From contig DNCM01000116.1 in NCBI GenBank assembly GCA_003498085.1, forward strand, positions 1-11,529: a DNA stretch of 11,529 bases, read 5' to 3'. Positions 1 through 6,662 of the stretch are shown one piece after another; position 1 is the first letter of the stretch; the number at the start of each line of letters is the position of its first letter. The translations under genes were made by a program, and so were the position numbers. The DNA comes from a bacterium (GTDB lineage: Bacteria; UBA9089; UBA9088). The notes under the pieces were generated by a model. It ran no database searches. It was not told the DNA's origin and worked only from the letters and a program-made list of their open reading frames with translations.

Positions 1-93
1 CCACCTATCTTAGAAGATTTCTATAGCCTCTTTAGGAACGAGTACAGTATAGGGGGTGGTTACCTTGTGGGTAACGCAGTCAAAAAAAAATAA
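1..93 (+). CDS. Possible 3' end of an upstream gene (partial, unidentified)
   Basis: Frame 1 is open from the first base through 30 codons to a TAA at 91-93; the other two forward frames close within the first 30 bases. The tail would end GYLVGNAVKKK, with the lysines encoded by a run of nine A. I do not recognise the family. A run of this length can arise by chance in AT-rich DNA, so this is only a candidate C-terminus of a gene starting outside the window. Confidence 0.25.
   Translation, partial: PPILEDFYSLFRNEYSIGGGYLVGNAVKKK
59..75. promoter_or_regulatory. Short inverted repeat upstream of nrdD
   Basis: GTTACC (59-64) and GGTAAC (70-75) form a perfect 6-bp inverted repeat around the 5-nt centre TTGTG. 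It lies about 30 nt before the candidate -35 element of nrdD. An A-run follows it on the plus strand rather than a T-run, so it does not look like an intrinsic terminator for that strand. It could be an operator for a dimeric regulator, or chance. It does not match the NrdR box as I remember it. Confidence 0.25.
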
Positions 94-104
94 TACAAAA
101 ATTC

Positions 105-134
105 TTGACCACAATGAGTTGTAAGATGTAAGCT
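105..134 (+). promoter_or_regulatory. Candidate sigma70-type promoter of nrdD
   Basis: TTGACC (105-110) matches the -35 consensus at five of six positions. After an 18-nt spacer comes TAAGCT (129-134), preceded by TG as in an extended -10, but this hexamer is a weak match. A better AT-rich hexamer, TATAAA (134-139), is 23 nt away, which is too far. The -35 is credible; the -10 assignment is not firm. Confidence 0.35.
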
Positions 135-165
135 ATAAAAAGTAATATGAGGAGGGGGTGTAGTT

Positions 166-2265
166 ATGATTAAATATATCAGAAAGAGAGATGGAAGGCT
201 TGTTCTTTTTAATTCAGAGAAGATAACAGAGGCTATTTTTAAAGCAACAAAGGCGGTTGGGGAACCCGATAGAAAAAAGGCTGAAAATACTACTCGCCAT
301 GTTGTTGCTGCCCTTTCTGTCATTTATAAGGATGAGAGGATTCCAACGGTAGAGAATGTTCAGGACCTTGTTGAAAAGATGCTAATCGAAGACGGTTATG
401 CTGATGTGGCAAAGGCTTATATCCTCTATCGTGAACAACATGCAAAACTTCGTGAAACAAGGGACCTTCTTTCCGATGCTGCTGGTATGGTTGATAGGTA
501 TCTTGGAAATCAGGATTGGAGGGTTCGGGAGAACTCAAATATGAGCTATTCTTTGCAAGGACTGAATAACTACATATTCTCTCTCATAACATCCAATTAC
601 TGGCTTTCAAAACTATATCCTCCTAGTATAAAAGACGCACATATTTCGGGCGACATCCACATCCATGATATCGGAGTATTATCCGTATATTGCTGTGGTT
701 GGGACCTGAAAGATTTACTCCTTATGGGATTTGGTGGTGCATCCGGGAAAGTTGAATCATCCCCACCAAAACACTTTAGAAGTGCCCTTGGTCAGATTGT
801 CAATTTCTTCTATACCCTTCAGGGAGAGGCAGCAGGTGCCCAGGCCTTTTCTAACTTTGATACTTTACTCTCTCCGTTTATCCGCTATGATGGTCTGTCT
901 TATAAAGAAGTTCGTCAATGCATTCAGGAGTTCGTATTCAATATGAACATTCCAACAAGGGTTGGTTTTCAAACCCCATTTACAAATATAACAATGGATG
1001 TTGTCCCACCAAGGACCCTTGCAAAGGAATATGTAATCATTGGAGGAAAGCCTCAAGATACAACCTACTCCGAGTTTAAGTATGAAATGGGGATGATAAA
1101 TAGGGCGTTCTGTGAGGTGTTGGGTAGTGGTGATGCAAAAGGAAGGGTTTTTACATTTCCCATTCCAACATATAATATAACATCCAACTTTGATTGGGAC
1201 GATGAGGATTTAGAGCCGCTCTGGGAGATAACATCAAAATACGGGATTCCCTATTTCTCCAATTTCATAAACTCTGATATGGATCCAGAGGATGCAAGGA
1301 GTATGTGTTGTAGATTGCGTCTTGATAATAGAGATCTTAGAAAGAAAGGAGGAGGGTTGTTTGGTTCAAACCCCTTAACGGGCTCGATTGGTGTTGTGAC
1401 TATTAATCTTCCAAGAAATGCATATCTTTCAGACCATAGCGAAAACAATTTCTTTGAAAGGCTTGCAAAACTTATGGAGATTGCAAAAGAAAGCCTTGAA
1501 ATAAAAAGAAAGGTAATAGAGAGGTTTACTGATGAAGAGCTGTATCCATATGCAAGGCACTATCTTTTGACCGTAAAGGAGAGATTTGGTGCATACTGGA
1601 AAAACCATTTCTCGACCATTGGGCTTATTGGGATGAATGAGGCATGCATTAATCTTATTGGCAAAGATATTGCAAGTCCTGAGGGAAAGGAATTTGCAAT
1701 AAAAGTATTAAAGTTTATACGAGAGAAAATCTTAAAGTTTCAAGAGGAAGCAGATAACCTTTACAACATTGAGGCAACACCAGCAGAAGGGACTGCATAC
1801 AGACTTGCTATGCTTGATAAGGAACAATATCCTGATATCATCACAGCAGGAAAAGAGAGGTCCTACTATACAAACTCAACCCATCTTCCCGCAGGCTATA
1901 CAGATGACCTGTTTTTGGCACTCTCCCATCAAAATGAGCTTCAGGTATTGTATACAGGGGGAACCGTATTTCATGGGTTTGTTGGAGAAAAAATAGATAA
2001 TCCGAAGATGTGTAAATTGCTTATTCGAAGGATTGCAGAGAAATTTTCTATCCCATACTATACGATAACACCAACATTCAGCATCTGCCCAATACATGGA
2101 TATATAAAAGGCGAGCACTTTACATGTCCAAAGTCTTCTGGAGATGGTCTCTGCAATACAAAATGTGAAGTCTATTCAAGGGTTGCTGGCTATTATAGGC
2201 CAGTCCAGCAATGGAACGATGGAAAACAGGAAGAATTCTCAGAGAGGAAAGAATATAAAATATAA
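166..2265 (+). CDS. nrdD: Anaerobic (class III) ribonucleoside-triphosphate reductase NrdD
   Basis: This oxygen-sensitive cytoplasmic enzyme reduces ribonucleoside triphosphates to deoxyribonucleotides with a glycyl radical. Residues about 3-95 form an ATP-cone (KRDGRLVLFNSEKITEAI), the allosteric domain. Candidate active-site cysteines are C176/C177 (SVYCCGWD) and C381/C382 (SMCCRLRLD). The segment NIEATPAEGTAYR (534-546) is typical of the family. The C-terminus has a cysteine cluster (C641, C654, C663, C667, plus H644), expected to hold structural zinc, followed by the glycyl-radical motif SRVAGYYRPVQQWN with G675 as the radical site. The length of 699 aa is normal. The start is well supported by GAGGAGGGGG (149-158), about 10 nt before the ATG. 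The radical-SAM activase gene nrdG is not visible on either side, so it must lie elsewhere. The layout of the zinc cysteines looks unusual (see findings). Confidence 0.97.
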   Translation: MIKYIRKRDGRLVLFNSEKITEAIFKATKAVGEPDRKKAENTTRHVVAALSVIYKDERIPTVENVQDLVEKMLIEDGYADVAKAYILYREQHAKLRETRDLLSDAAGMVDRYLGNQDWRVRENSNMSYSLQGLNNYIFSLITSNYWLSKLYPPSIKDAHISGDIHIHDIGVLSVYCCGWDLKDLLLMGFGGASGKVESSPPKHFRSALGQIVNFFYTLQGEAAGAQAFSNFDTLLSPFIRYDGLSYKEVRQCIQEFVFNMNIPTRVGFQTPFTNITMDVVPPRTLAKEYVIIGGKPQDTTYSEFKYEMGMINRAFCEVLGSGDAKGRVFTFPIPTYNITSNFDWDDEDLEPLWEITSKYGIPYFSNFINSDMDPEDARSMCCRLRLDNRDLRKKGGGLFGSNPLTGSIGVVTINLPRNAYLSDHSENNFFERLAKLMEIAKESLEIKRKVIERFTDEELYPYARHYLLTVKERFGAYWKNHFSTIGLIGMNEACINLIGKDIASPEGKEFAIKVLKFIREKILKFQEEADNLYNIEATPAEGTAYRLAMLDKEQYPDIITAGKERSYYTNSTHLPAGYTDDLFLALSHQNELQVLYTGGTVFHGFVGEKIDNPKMCKLLIRRIAEKFSIPYYTITPTFSICPIHGYIKGEHFTCPKSSGDGLCNTKCEVYSRVAGYYRPVQQWNDGKQEEFSERKEYKI

Positions 2266-2283
2266 TAAAATAAAAAATTTTTA

Positions 2284-2312
2284 TTGACAAAATATAATTT
2301 TTTTAGAATAAT
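2284..2312 (+). promoter_or_regulatory. Strong sigma70-type promoter for the Ig-repeat gene
   Basis: A perfect -35 TTGACA (2284-2289) is followed by a 17-nt spacer and AATAAT (2307-2312), which matches the -10 consensus at five of six positions. Transcription would start near 2319 and give a leader of about 20 nt holding GGAGG (2329-2333), 6 nt before the ATG at 2340. The promoter lies in the 74-nt gap after nrdD, so the downstream genes need not depend on nrdD read-through. Confidence 0.65.
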
Positions 2313-2339
2313 ATTAAAAAATTTTTTTGGAGGTGTTGT

Positions 2340-3725
2340 ATGATGAAGAAGGTAGTTGTATTTCTTTTGGTAGGAGGAATAAGCTTTGCAGAGCTTATTG
2401 TTGAGCCAGGGTATGTCAATATTGAAGGGACATTCACTGTATCTGGGACAAGGTTTGGAGCAAACGAAGAGGTCTTAATCGAAGCCCTTGACAAAACAGA
2501 AAAGGTAATAGCCACAGAAAATGGTGATTTTTCTTGCATATTCACTGTTGATCTCATTCCAGGCGGTGAATATTCTATTACAGCCCAGTCACAGTCAAAG
2601 GTAGAATATGCAAAAATATGGGTTGTTCCAACAGTTAAAATTTCTCCAAACACAGGGGTTTCTGGCGACAAGATAGATGTACTCGGGGTAGGTTATGGAG
2701 CAGGCGAGAGAATTCAGATTGGTTTAGGAAGGGCATATCTCGTTGCAGAGGCTTATGCAAGCTCCTATGGAACATTCTCTGCAAGCTTTATAGTAGGAAG
2801 TCATCCAAAGGGAGAAAATAAACTCTTTGCCATGGGCCATTCTACATACCTTCTTGCAGAGGCTGAATTTTTTATGAAAGAAAATATATCCATTTCTCCA
2901 GATAATGGATTTACAGGGTGCGGTATCCGTGTATCTGGCGCTGGTTTTTCCCCAAATGATGTAGTAAGAATAGACTTTGGAAAAATAGAAACTATAGGGA
3001 CAACGACTGTTGACGTAGATGGAAATTTTAGTATGGGCTTTTCTTGTCCAAAATTATCGGGAGTCCAATTAGTAAAGGTAAAAACAGAAGATAGGGAGTT
3101 GACATCTGTTTTTACAATAAATCCAAGACTTATATCTGTTGAGCCAAGAATTGGTCATGTTAGGACAAAGATTTTGATAAATGCTGATGGCTTGATAGAA
3201 AATGAAGTTCTTACCGTTTCATTTGATGACCATCTAGAATATGCAACATTTACTATTTCAGAGGATGGCGTGTTTAGTGATGGATTTTTTGTTGATACAA
3301 GGCCAGGTGGGATAAAGGTAATAACGATAGAAACATCCAATTCAAATATATTTCATACCCAAACATTCATTATTAGACCAAGCATATTATTCATAACCCC
3401 AACAGAGCCAAACCCTGGAACAAAGATTACATTTGAGGGTGCCGGCTTTCTTGCAGGCGAGAGCATAAGGGTCGACTTTGGAATAAGAGAAGGTATCGTC
3501 TTTCCAACCGCTGATGATAACGGATGGTTTGTCGCTGAATATACAATCCAAGACACACCTGGAAATTATAGGGTTGCCGCAATAGGAAGAACAACCTATG
3601 ATGCAGGAATAAGGTATGTAATGGTAGTAGAACCAGAGGAAGAGGAACCAGAGGAAGAGGGAGAATCAGAAGAAGAGGAACCAGAGGAAGAGGGAGAATC
3701 AGAAGAAGAGGAACAGGAAGAATAA
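2340..3725 (+). CDS. Secreted protein with five Ig-like (IPT/TIG-type) repeats and an acidic tail
   Basis: A signal peptide (MMKKVVVFLLVGGISFA, likely cut near residue 17) is followed by five diverged repeats of about 80-85 residues, at roughly 18-97, 97-179, 180-260, 261-345 and 346-430. Each follows the scheme: I-x-P-x-x-G, then a beta strand ending G-x-G-F/Y, a short x-x-x-E/D-x-V/I-x-I-x-F/L-G segment, G-x-F in mid repeat, and a hydrophobic last strand. This resembles beta-sandwich IPT/TIG-type domains of bacterial surface proteins. Residues 431-461 are almost entirely Glu with a few Pro, Gly and Ser. There is no LPXTG motif and no C-terminal membrane helix, so cell-wall sorting is not indicated. 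The function is unknown; an extracellular structural, adhesive or cation-binding role is inference. ATG codons at 2340 and 2343 are both usable behind GGAGG. It precedes atpG by 29 nt, with no obvious functional link. Confidence 0.85.
   Translation: MMKKVVVFLLVGGISFAELIVEPGYVNIEGTFTVSGTRFGANEEVLIEALDKTEKVIATENGDFSCIFTVDLIPGGEYSITAQSQSKVEYAKIWVVPTVKISPNTGVSGDKIDVLGVGYGAGERIQIGLGRAYLVAEAYASSYGTFSASFIVGSHPKGENKLFAMGHSTYLLAEAEFFMKENISISPDNGFTGCGIRVSGAGFSPNDVVRIDFGKIETIGTTTVDVDGNFSMGFSCPKLSGVQLVKVKTEDRELTSVFTINPRLISVEPRIGHVRTKILINADGLIENEVLTVSFDDHLEYATFTISEDGVFSDGFFVDTRPGGIKVITIETSNSNIFHTQTFIIRPSILFITPTEPNPGTKITFEGAGFLAGESIRVDFGIREGIVFPTADDNGWFVAEYTIQDTPGNYRVAAIGRTTYDAGIRYVMVVEPEEEEPEEEGESEEEEPEEEGESEEEEQEE
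3645..3710 (+). repeat. Perfect 33-bp tandem duplication encoding the acidic tail
   Basis: Two identical 33-bp units lie head to tail at 3645-3677 and 3678-3710. Each encodes the 11-residue unit EPEEEGESEEE. A partial unit (EPEEE) precedes them at 3630-3644 and a diverged start (EQEE) follows. The units are in frame with the Ig-repeat gene, so copy number can change without breaking the frame. Identity at synonymous positions implies recent duplication or slippage. Confidence 0.9.
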
Positions 3726-3754
3726 GAAAAAATAAAAAATAAATAATCTAAAAA

Positions 3755-4603
3755 ATGGCTAAGGTATCAGTACGCCATATAAAAGCAAGGATAAAGACCA
3801 TAAAAAACATCCAAAAAATGACTAGGTCGATGATGCTTGTTGCGGCCGCAAAGTTTGCAAAGGCACAGATAAAAACAGAACATGCAAGGCCGTATGCACA
3901 TAGATTAAAAGAGATCATGCAGGATATAGCACTACGCGCATCCAAAAACCATCCATATCTAATAGAAAGGGAGGTAAAAAATGAACTGGCAGTTATAATT
4001 ACATCTAACAGAGGACTCTGTGGATCCTTCAATACAAATCTTATCCTGTGTGCAGAAAAATATATAAATGAGGTTAGTTCAAATATAAATCTTCTGCTTG
4101 TTGGAAAAAGGGGTATATTCCATTTCAGAAAAAAAGGTTTTCCTATAATCTCAGAATATATTTTTCCAGAAAAAGATATTGAGGGTGTATCTTATGAAAT
4201 TGCAAATAAGGCAGAAAAAGGCTTTTTGTCTTGCGAGTTTGACAGGGTTGTTTTAATTTACAATGAGTTTGTTTCTGTTTTTAGACAAAAATCTACTGTT
4301 TATAAGCTCATCCCTGTTACTCCGAAAGAACCAGAAAAAAGATTTATCTCTGACTATATTTATGAGCCTGACCCAATTACATGTCTTGAAGCGATATTTT
4401 CTTTATATTTTAAATACGAGATTTACGAGGTATTTCTTGAGTCAATTGCATCAGAAAATGCGGCTCGTATGCTTGCAATGGATAATGCAACGAAAAACGC
4501 AGAAGGCCTTGCAAAGGAGCTATTTTTCACATTCAATCAGGCAAGACAAGCAGGAGTAACAAAAGAAATAACAGAAATTGTGACCACCGGAGAAGTACTG
4601 TAA
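3755..4603 (+). CDS. atpG: F1F0 ATP synthase gamma subunit
   Basis: AtpG is the central rotor shaft of F1, linking the alpha3beta3 head to the c-ring at the inner face of the membrane. The N-terminal helix (VSVRHIKARIKTIKNIQKMT, then LVAAAKFAKAQ at 28-38) matches the family. The conserved SNRGLCGSFN lies at 84-93. The C-terminal helix SENAARMLAMDNATKNA (233-249) and NQARQAGVTKEITEIV (261-276) are the strongest signature. The usual terminal GA-x-AL is replaced by TTGEVL. The length of 282 aa is normal. The start is fixed by the conserved N-terminus although no Shine-Dalgarno is visible; the preceding bases are almost all A and T. No other atp gene is in the window: the flanks are the Ig-repeat gene (29 nt upstream) and ddl (28 nt downstream), whereas atpG usually sits between atpA and atpD. 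Confidence 0.97.
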   Translation: MAKVSVRHIKARIKTIKNIQKMTRSMMLVAAAKFAKAQIKTEHARPYAHRLKEIMQDIALRASKNHPYLIEREVKNELAVIITSNRGLCGSFNTNLILCAEKYINEVSSNINLLLVGKRGIFHFRKKGFPIISEYIFPEKDIEGVSYEIANKAEKGFLSCEFDRVVLIYNEFVSVFRQKSTVYKLIPVTPKEPEKRFISDYIYEPDPITCLEAIFSLYFKYEIYEVFLESIASENAARMLAMDNATKNAEGLAKELFFTFNQARQAGVTKEITEIVTTGEVL

Positions 4604-4624
4604 AAATCAAACTAAAAATCAAAA
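4601..4624 (+). repeat. 12-bp tandem repeat in the atpG-ddl gap
   Basis: TAAAAATCAAAC (4601-4612) is followed directly by TAAAAATCAAAA (4613-4624), identical at 11 of 12 positions. The first copy includes the atpG stop codon. The ddl ATG begins 8 nt after the second copy, and no Shine-Dalgarno lies in the gap. It may provide an unstructured A-rich ribosome landing site, or be simple slippage. Confidence 0.6.
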
Positions 4625-4631
4625 TGCATAA

Positions 4632-5732
4632 ATGGAAAAAAGTAGGGTTGGTATAATATTTGGAAGTAGGTCTGTCGAACATGAAGTCTCTGTTATTACT
4701 GCATACCAGGTAATTAAAGCAATTGATAAAGAAAAATATGAGCCGATTCCTATTTATATAAAAAAAGATGGAGAGTGGGTAACTGCACCCGAGTCTTTTG
4801 GGGAGTTCAAAAATAATTATCCAAATATCAAAGTAAAAAAGATCTTTATTTCTTCAAATTCTCTTGCAAAGGAAGGATTATTTGGTACAAAAATAAAGAT
4901 AGATATTGCGTTTCCATTGGTTCATGGGACATTTGGTGAAGATGGAACATTGCAAGGAATGCTTGAAATGATAAATGTCCCTTATGTTGGTTCTGGTGTT
5001 ACTGGCTCTGCTATTTCAATGGATAAGATAGTCTCAAAGAGGTTATTTTCTGGGCTTAGTTTACCAATCGTTGATTGGCTTTGTTTTTCAAGAAATAATT
5101 GGAGAGAAAAGTCTAATGAAATAATTAAGGAAATACAGAATAGAATTTCATTCCCACTTTTTGTAAAACCATCAAGTCTTGGCTCAAGCATTGGGATAAA
5201 TAAATGCGAGACCCTTGATGAGTTATCGTTTGCTCTAGATGTTGCTTTTGAATATGACTATAATGTGATTGTAGAGAAGGCATTGAGTAATGTTAATGAA
5301 GTGAACTGTGCTGTTCTTGATAGTGATGATATTATTACATCTTTATGTGAGATGCCAATTGTATCCGATGAATTTTTAACTTATGGTGATAAGTACAAAA
5401 AAGGTGGGAAAGGAAAGGGGATGAAGGGTGCATCCCGTATAATCCCAGCCCCAATATCTAAAGAGGTTACAAAGAAAATACAAGATATGGCAGTTTATGC
5501 CTTTAGGTCTTGCCAATGTAGTGGTGTCGCAAGAGTCGATTTTTTTGTTACAGATGATGAAAAAGTTTATATCAATGAGATAAACACAATTCCAGGTTCA
5601 TTGTCTTTCTTTCTTTTTGAACCAATTGGGATAAGCTTTAAGGAACTCATTACAAGGCTTATTGACATTGGGTTTGAGAGGGCAAAAAAAAGAAAAGAGA
5701 TAAGATATTCTGTATCTTATAGTATTTTCTAA
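4632..5732 (+). CDS. ddl: D-alanine--D-alanine ligase
   Basis: Ddl is a cytoplasmic ATP-grasp enzyme that joins two D-alanines for peptidoglycan precursors. Visible motifs are SVEHEVS (14-20, with E16 at the first D-Ala site), VHGTFGEDGTLQG (97-109), YVGSGVTGSAISMDK (118-132), the ATP-binding FVKPSSLGSSIGI (177-189), ARVDFF (300-305) and the metal-binding EINTIPG (316-322). In the omega loop, YGDKY (251-255) carries Y255 in the position of the tyrosine typical of D-Ala-D-Ala enzymes. Phe or His there would suggest D-Ala-D-Lac activity, so a normal dipeptide ligase is expected. After Y255 the loop is long and rich in Gly and Lys (256-267). The length of 366 aa fits the longer Ddl type. No other mur genes are nearby. 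The start has no Shine-Dalgarno, but the glycine-rich N-terminus begins correctly (RVGIIFGSRS). The last codons contain a hairpin that may end the opposing transcript. Confidence 0.97.
   Translation: MEKSRVGIIFGSRSVEHEVSVITAYQVIKAIDKEKYEPIPIYIKKDGEWVTAPESFGEFKNNYPNIKVKKIFISSNSLAKEGLFGTKIKIDIAFPLVHGTFGEDGTLQGMLEMINVPYVGSGVTGSAISMDKIVSKRLFSGLSLPIVDWLCFSRNNWREKSNEIIKEIQNRISFPLFVKPSSLGSSIGINKCETLDELSFALDVAFEYDYNVIVEKALSNVNEVNCAVLDSDDIITSLCEMPIVSDEFLTYGDKYKKGGKGKGMKGASRIIPAPISKEVTKKIQDMAVYAFRSCQCSGVARVDFFVTDDEKVYINEINTIPGSLSFFLFEPIGISFKELITRLIDIGFERAKKRKEIRYSVSYSIF
5684..5720 (-). terminator. Candidate intrinsic terminator of the minus-strand block, inside the ddl 3' end
   Basis: Plus-strand 5700-5707 (ATAAGATA) pairs with 5713-5720 (TATCTTAT): a perfect 8-bp stem around a 5-nt loop. 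Read on the minus strand, the hairpin lies 16 nt past the prenyl synthase stop and is followed by CTCTTTTC and eight T (5691-5684). The stem has only two G-C pairs, so it is weak, but the U-tract is long. On the plus strand the same hairpin is followed by a shorter T-rich stretch (AGTATTTTCT), so some bidirectional action is possible. It overlaps ddl codons 357-363. Confidence 0.5.
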
Positions 5733-5735
5733 ATT

Positions 5736-6662
5736 TCAATTCTTCCTTTCAAGAACAAAAAAGGCAAGCTCAATAAGGGAATTTTTATAAGGGGATTTTA
5801 AAGAAGATATAGCATCCATTGCAGCATCACAATAGTTTTTTGCAGCATTTCTTGCATATTCAATTGCACCATATTTGTTCATTATCTCTTTTATGGAAGA
5901 AATATCAAGGTTTTTTATTAAGTTGTAAATATAGGCTTTTTCTTTAGGGCTTGCATTTTTTAGAACATAGATCAATGGAAGGGTAAGTTTTTTGTTCTTT
6001 ATATCAAGAAATTTAGGCTTTTTCTTTCCATCTCCCTTAATATCAAGGATATCGTCTGTAATCTGAAAAGAAAAACCCAAATACCTTCCATAAGCAGAAA
6101 GCCTTTTTTCATCCTCTTTTCCAACTATTGCTCCAGAAAGACAGGAAAGTTCAAATAAATGTGCTGTTTTTTGGTATATTGTCCTAAAATACCTTTCTTC
6201 GTCAATAATGTCTATCCCTCCTTCAAGCTCAAGCATCTGACCTTGACACATAATAAGGCATCCTTTTGTAAAGATCTCAATGAGCCTTTTATTTCTGTAT
6301 TCAACCAATGTATTAAATGCCTTTGCAAGAAAGAGGTCTCCAACAAGGACAGCCCAATTCTTTCCCCATTTTTTGTTTATTGTTTCTTTCCCTCTTCTTG
6401 TATCTGCTTCATCAATGATATCATCATGAAGGAGGGATGCAATATGAATAAGCTCAATAGATAATGCAAGGTCTATTTCCCTGATATTTTCTGTACCCGA
6501 AAGAAAAAATAATGCTGGTCTTATAAGCTTTCCATCTTGATTGTGAAAATATTTAAGGATAGAAGCTAAAGTTTTATTATCATAGGTTTTGATCTCGCCA
6601 AGTCTTTTTTGTACAAGGAAAAGTTCTTTTTCGATTGGTTTATATACCTCTTTTATATCCAT
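5736..6662 (-). CDS. All-trans polyprenyl diphosphate synthase
   Basis: This enzyme condenses isopentenyl diphosphate with an allylic primer; the product commonly becomes a respiratory quinone side chain. The substrate-binding GKLIRP (44-49), the first aspartate-rich motif LLHDDIID (77-84) and the second QITDDILD (200-207) are intact, as is KLTLPLIY (225-232). The fifth residue before the first DDxxD is Ala (A75) rather than an aromatic residue. In this family that usually allows chains longer than C15-C20, as in heptaprenyl or octaprenyl synthases (IspB/HepT type); the exact length cannot be read from sequence. The length of 308 aa is normal. The ATG at 6662 lies inside the end of nuoN, a 10-nt overlap in ATGGATATAA, with no Shine-Dalgarno, so translation is probably coupled. 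Pairing with a quinone-reducing complex I subunit supports a quinone-tail role. GGPP synthase is the main alternative. Confidence 0.93.
   Translation of the reverse strand: MDIKEVYKPIEKELFLVQKRLGEIKTYDNKTLASILKYFHNQDGKLIRPALFFLSGTENIREIDLALSIELIHIASLLHDDIIDEADTRRGKETINKKWGKNWAVLVGDLFLAKAFNTLVEYRNKRLIEIFTKGCLIMCQGQMLELEGGIDIIDEERYFRTIYQKTAHLFELSCLSGAIVGKEDEKRLSAYGRYLGFSFQITDDILDIKGDGKKKPKFLDIKNKKLTLPLIYVLKNASPKEKAYIYNLIKNLDISSIKEIMNKYGAIEYARNAAKNYCDAAMDAISSLKSPYKNSLIELAFFVLERKN

Noticed and set aside
2266..2310. Terminator after nrdD
   Set aside because: The region is only A/T runs with no G-C paired stem, and it holds a good promoter for the next gene instead.
2303..2671. 122-codon minus-strand open frame over the start of the Ig-repeat gene
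   Set aside because: It lies opposite a gene with a clear signal peptide, repeats, promoter and ribosome-binding site, and its translation shows no recognisable motif.
4632..5732. Van-type D-Ala-D-Lac ligase (resistance gene)
   Set aside because: The omega-loop position that would be Phe or His in D-lactate ligases is Tyr (Y255), and no vanH- or vanX-like neighbour is present.
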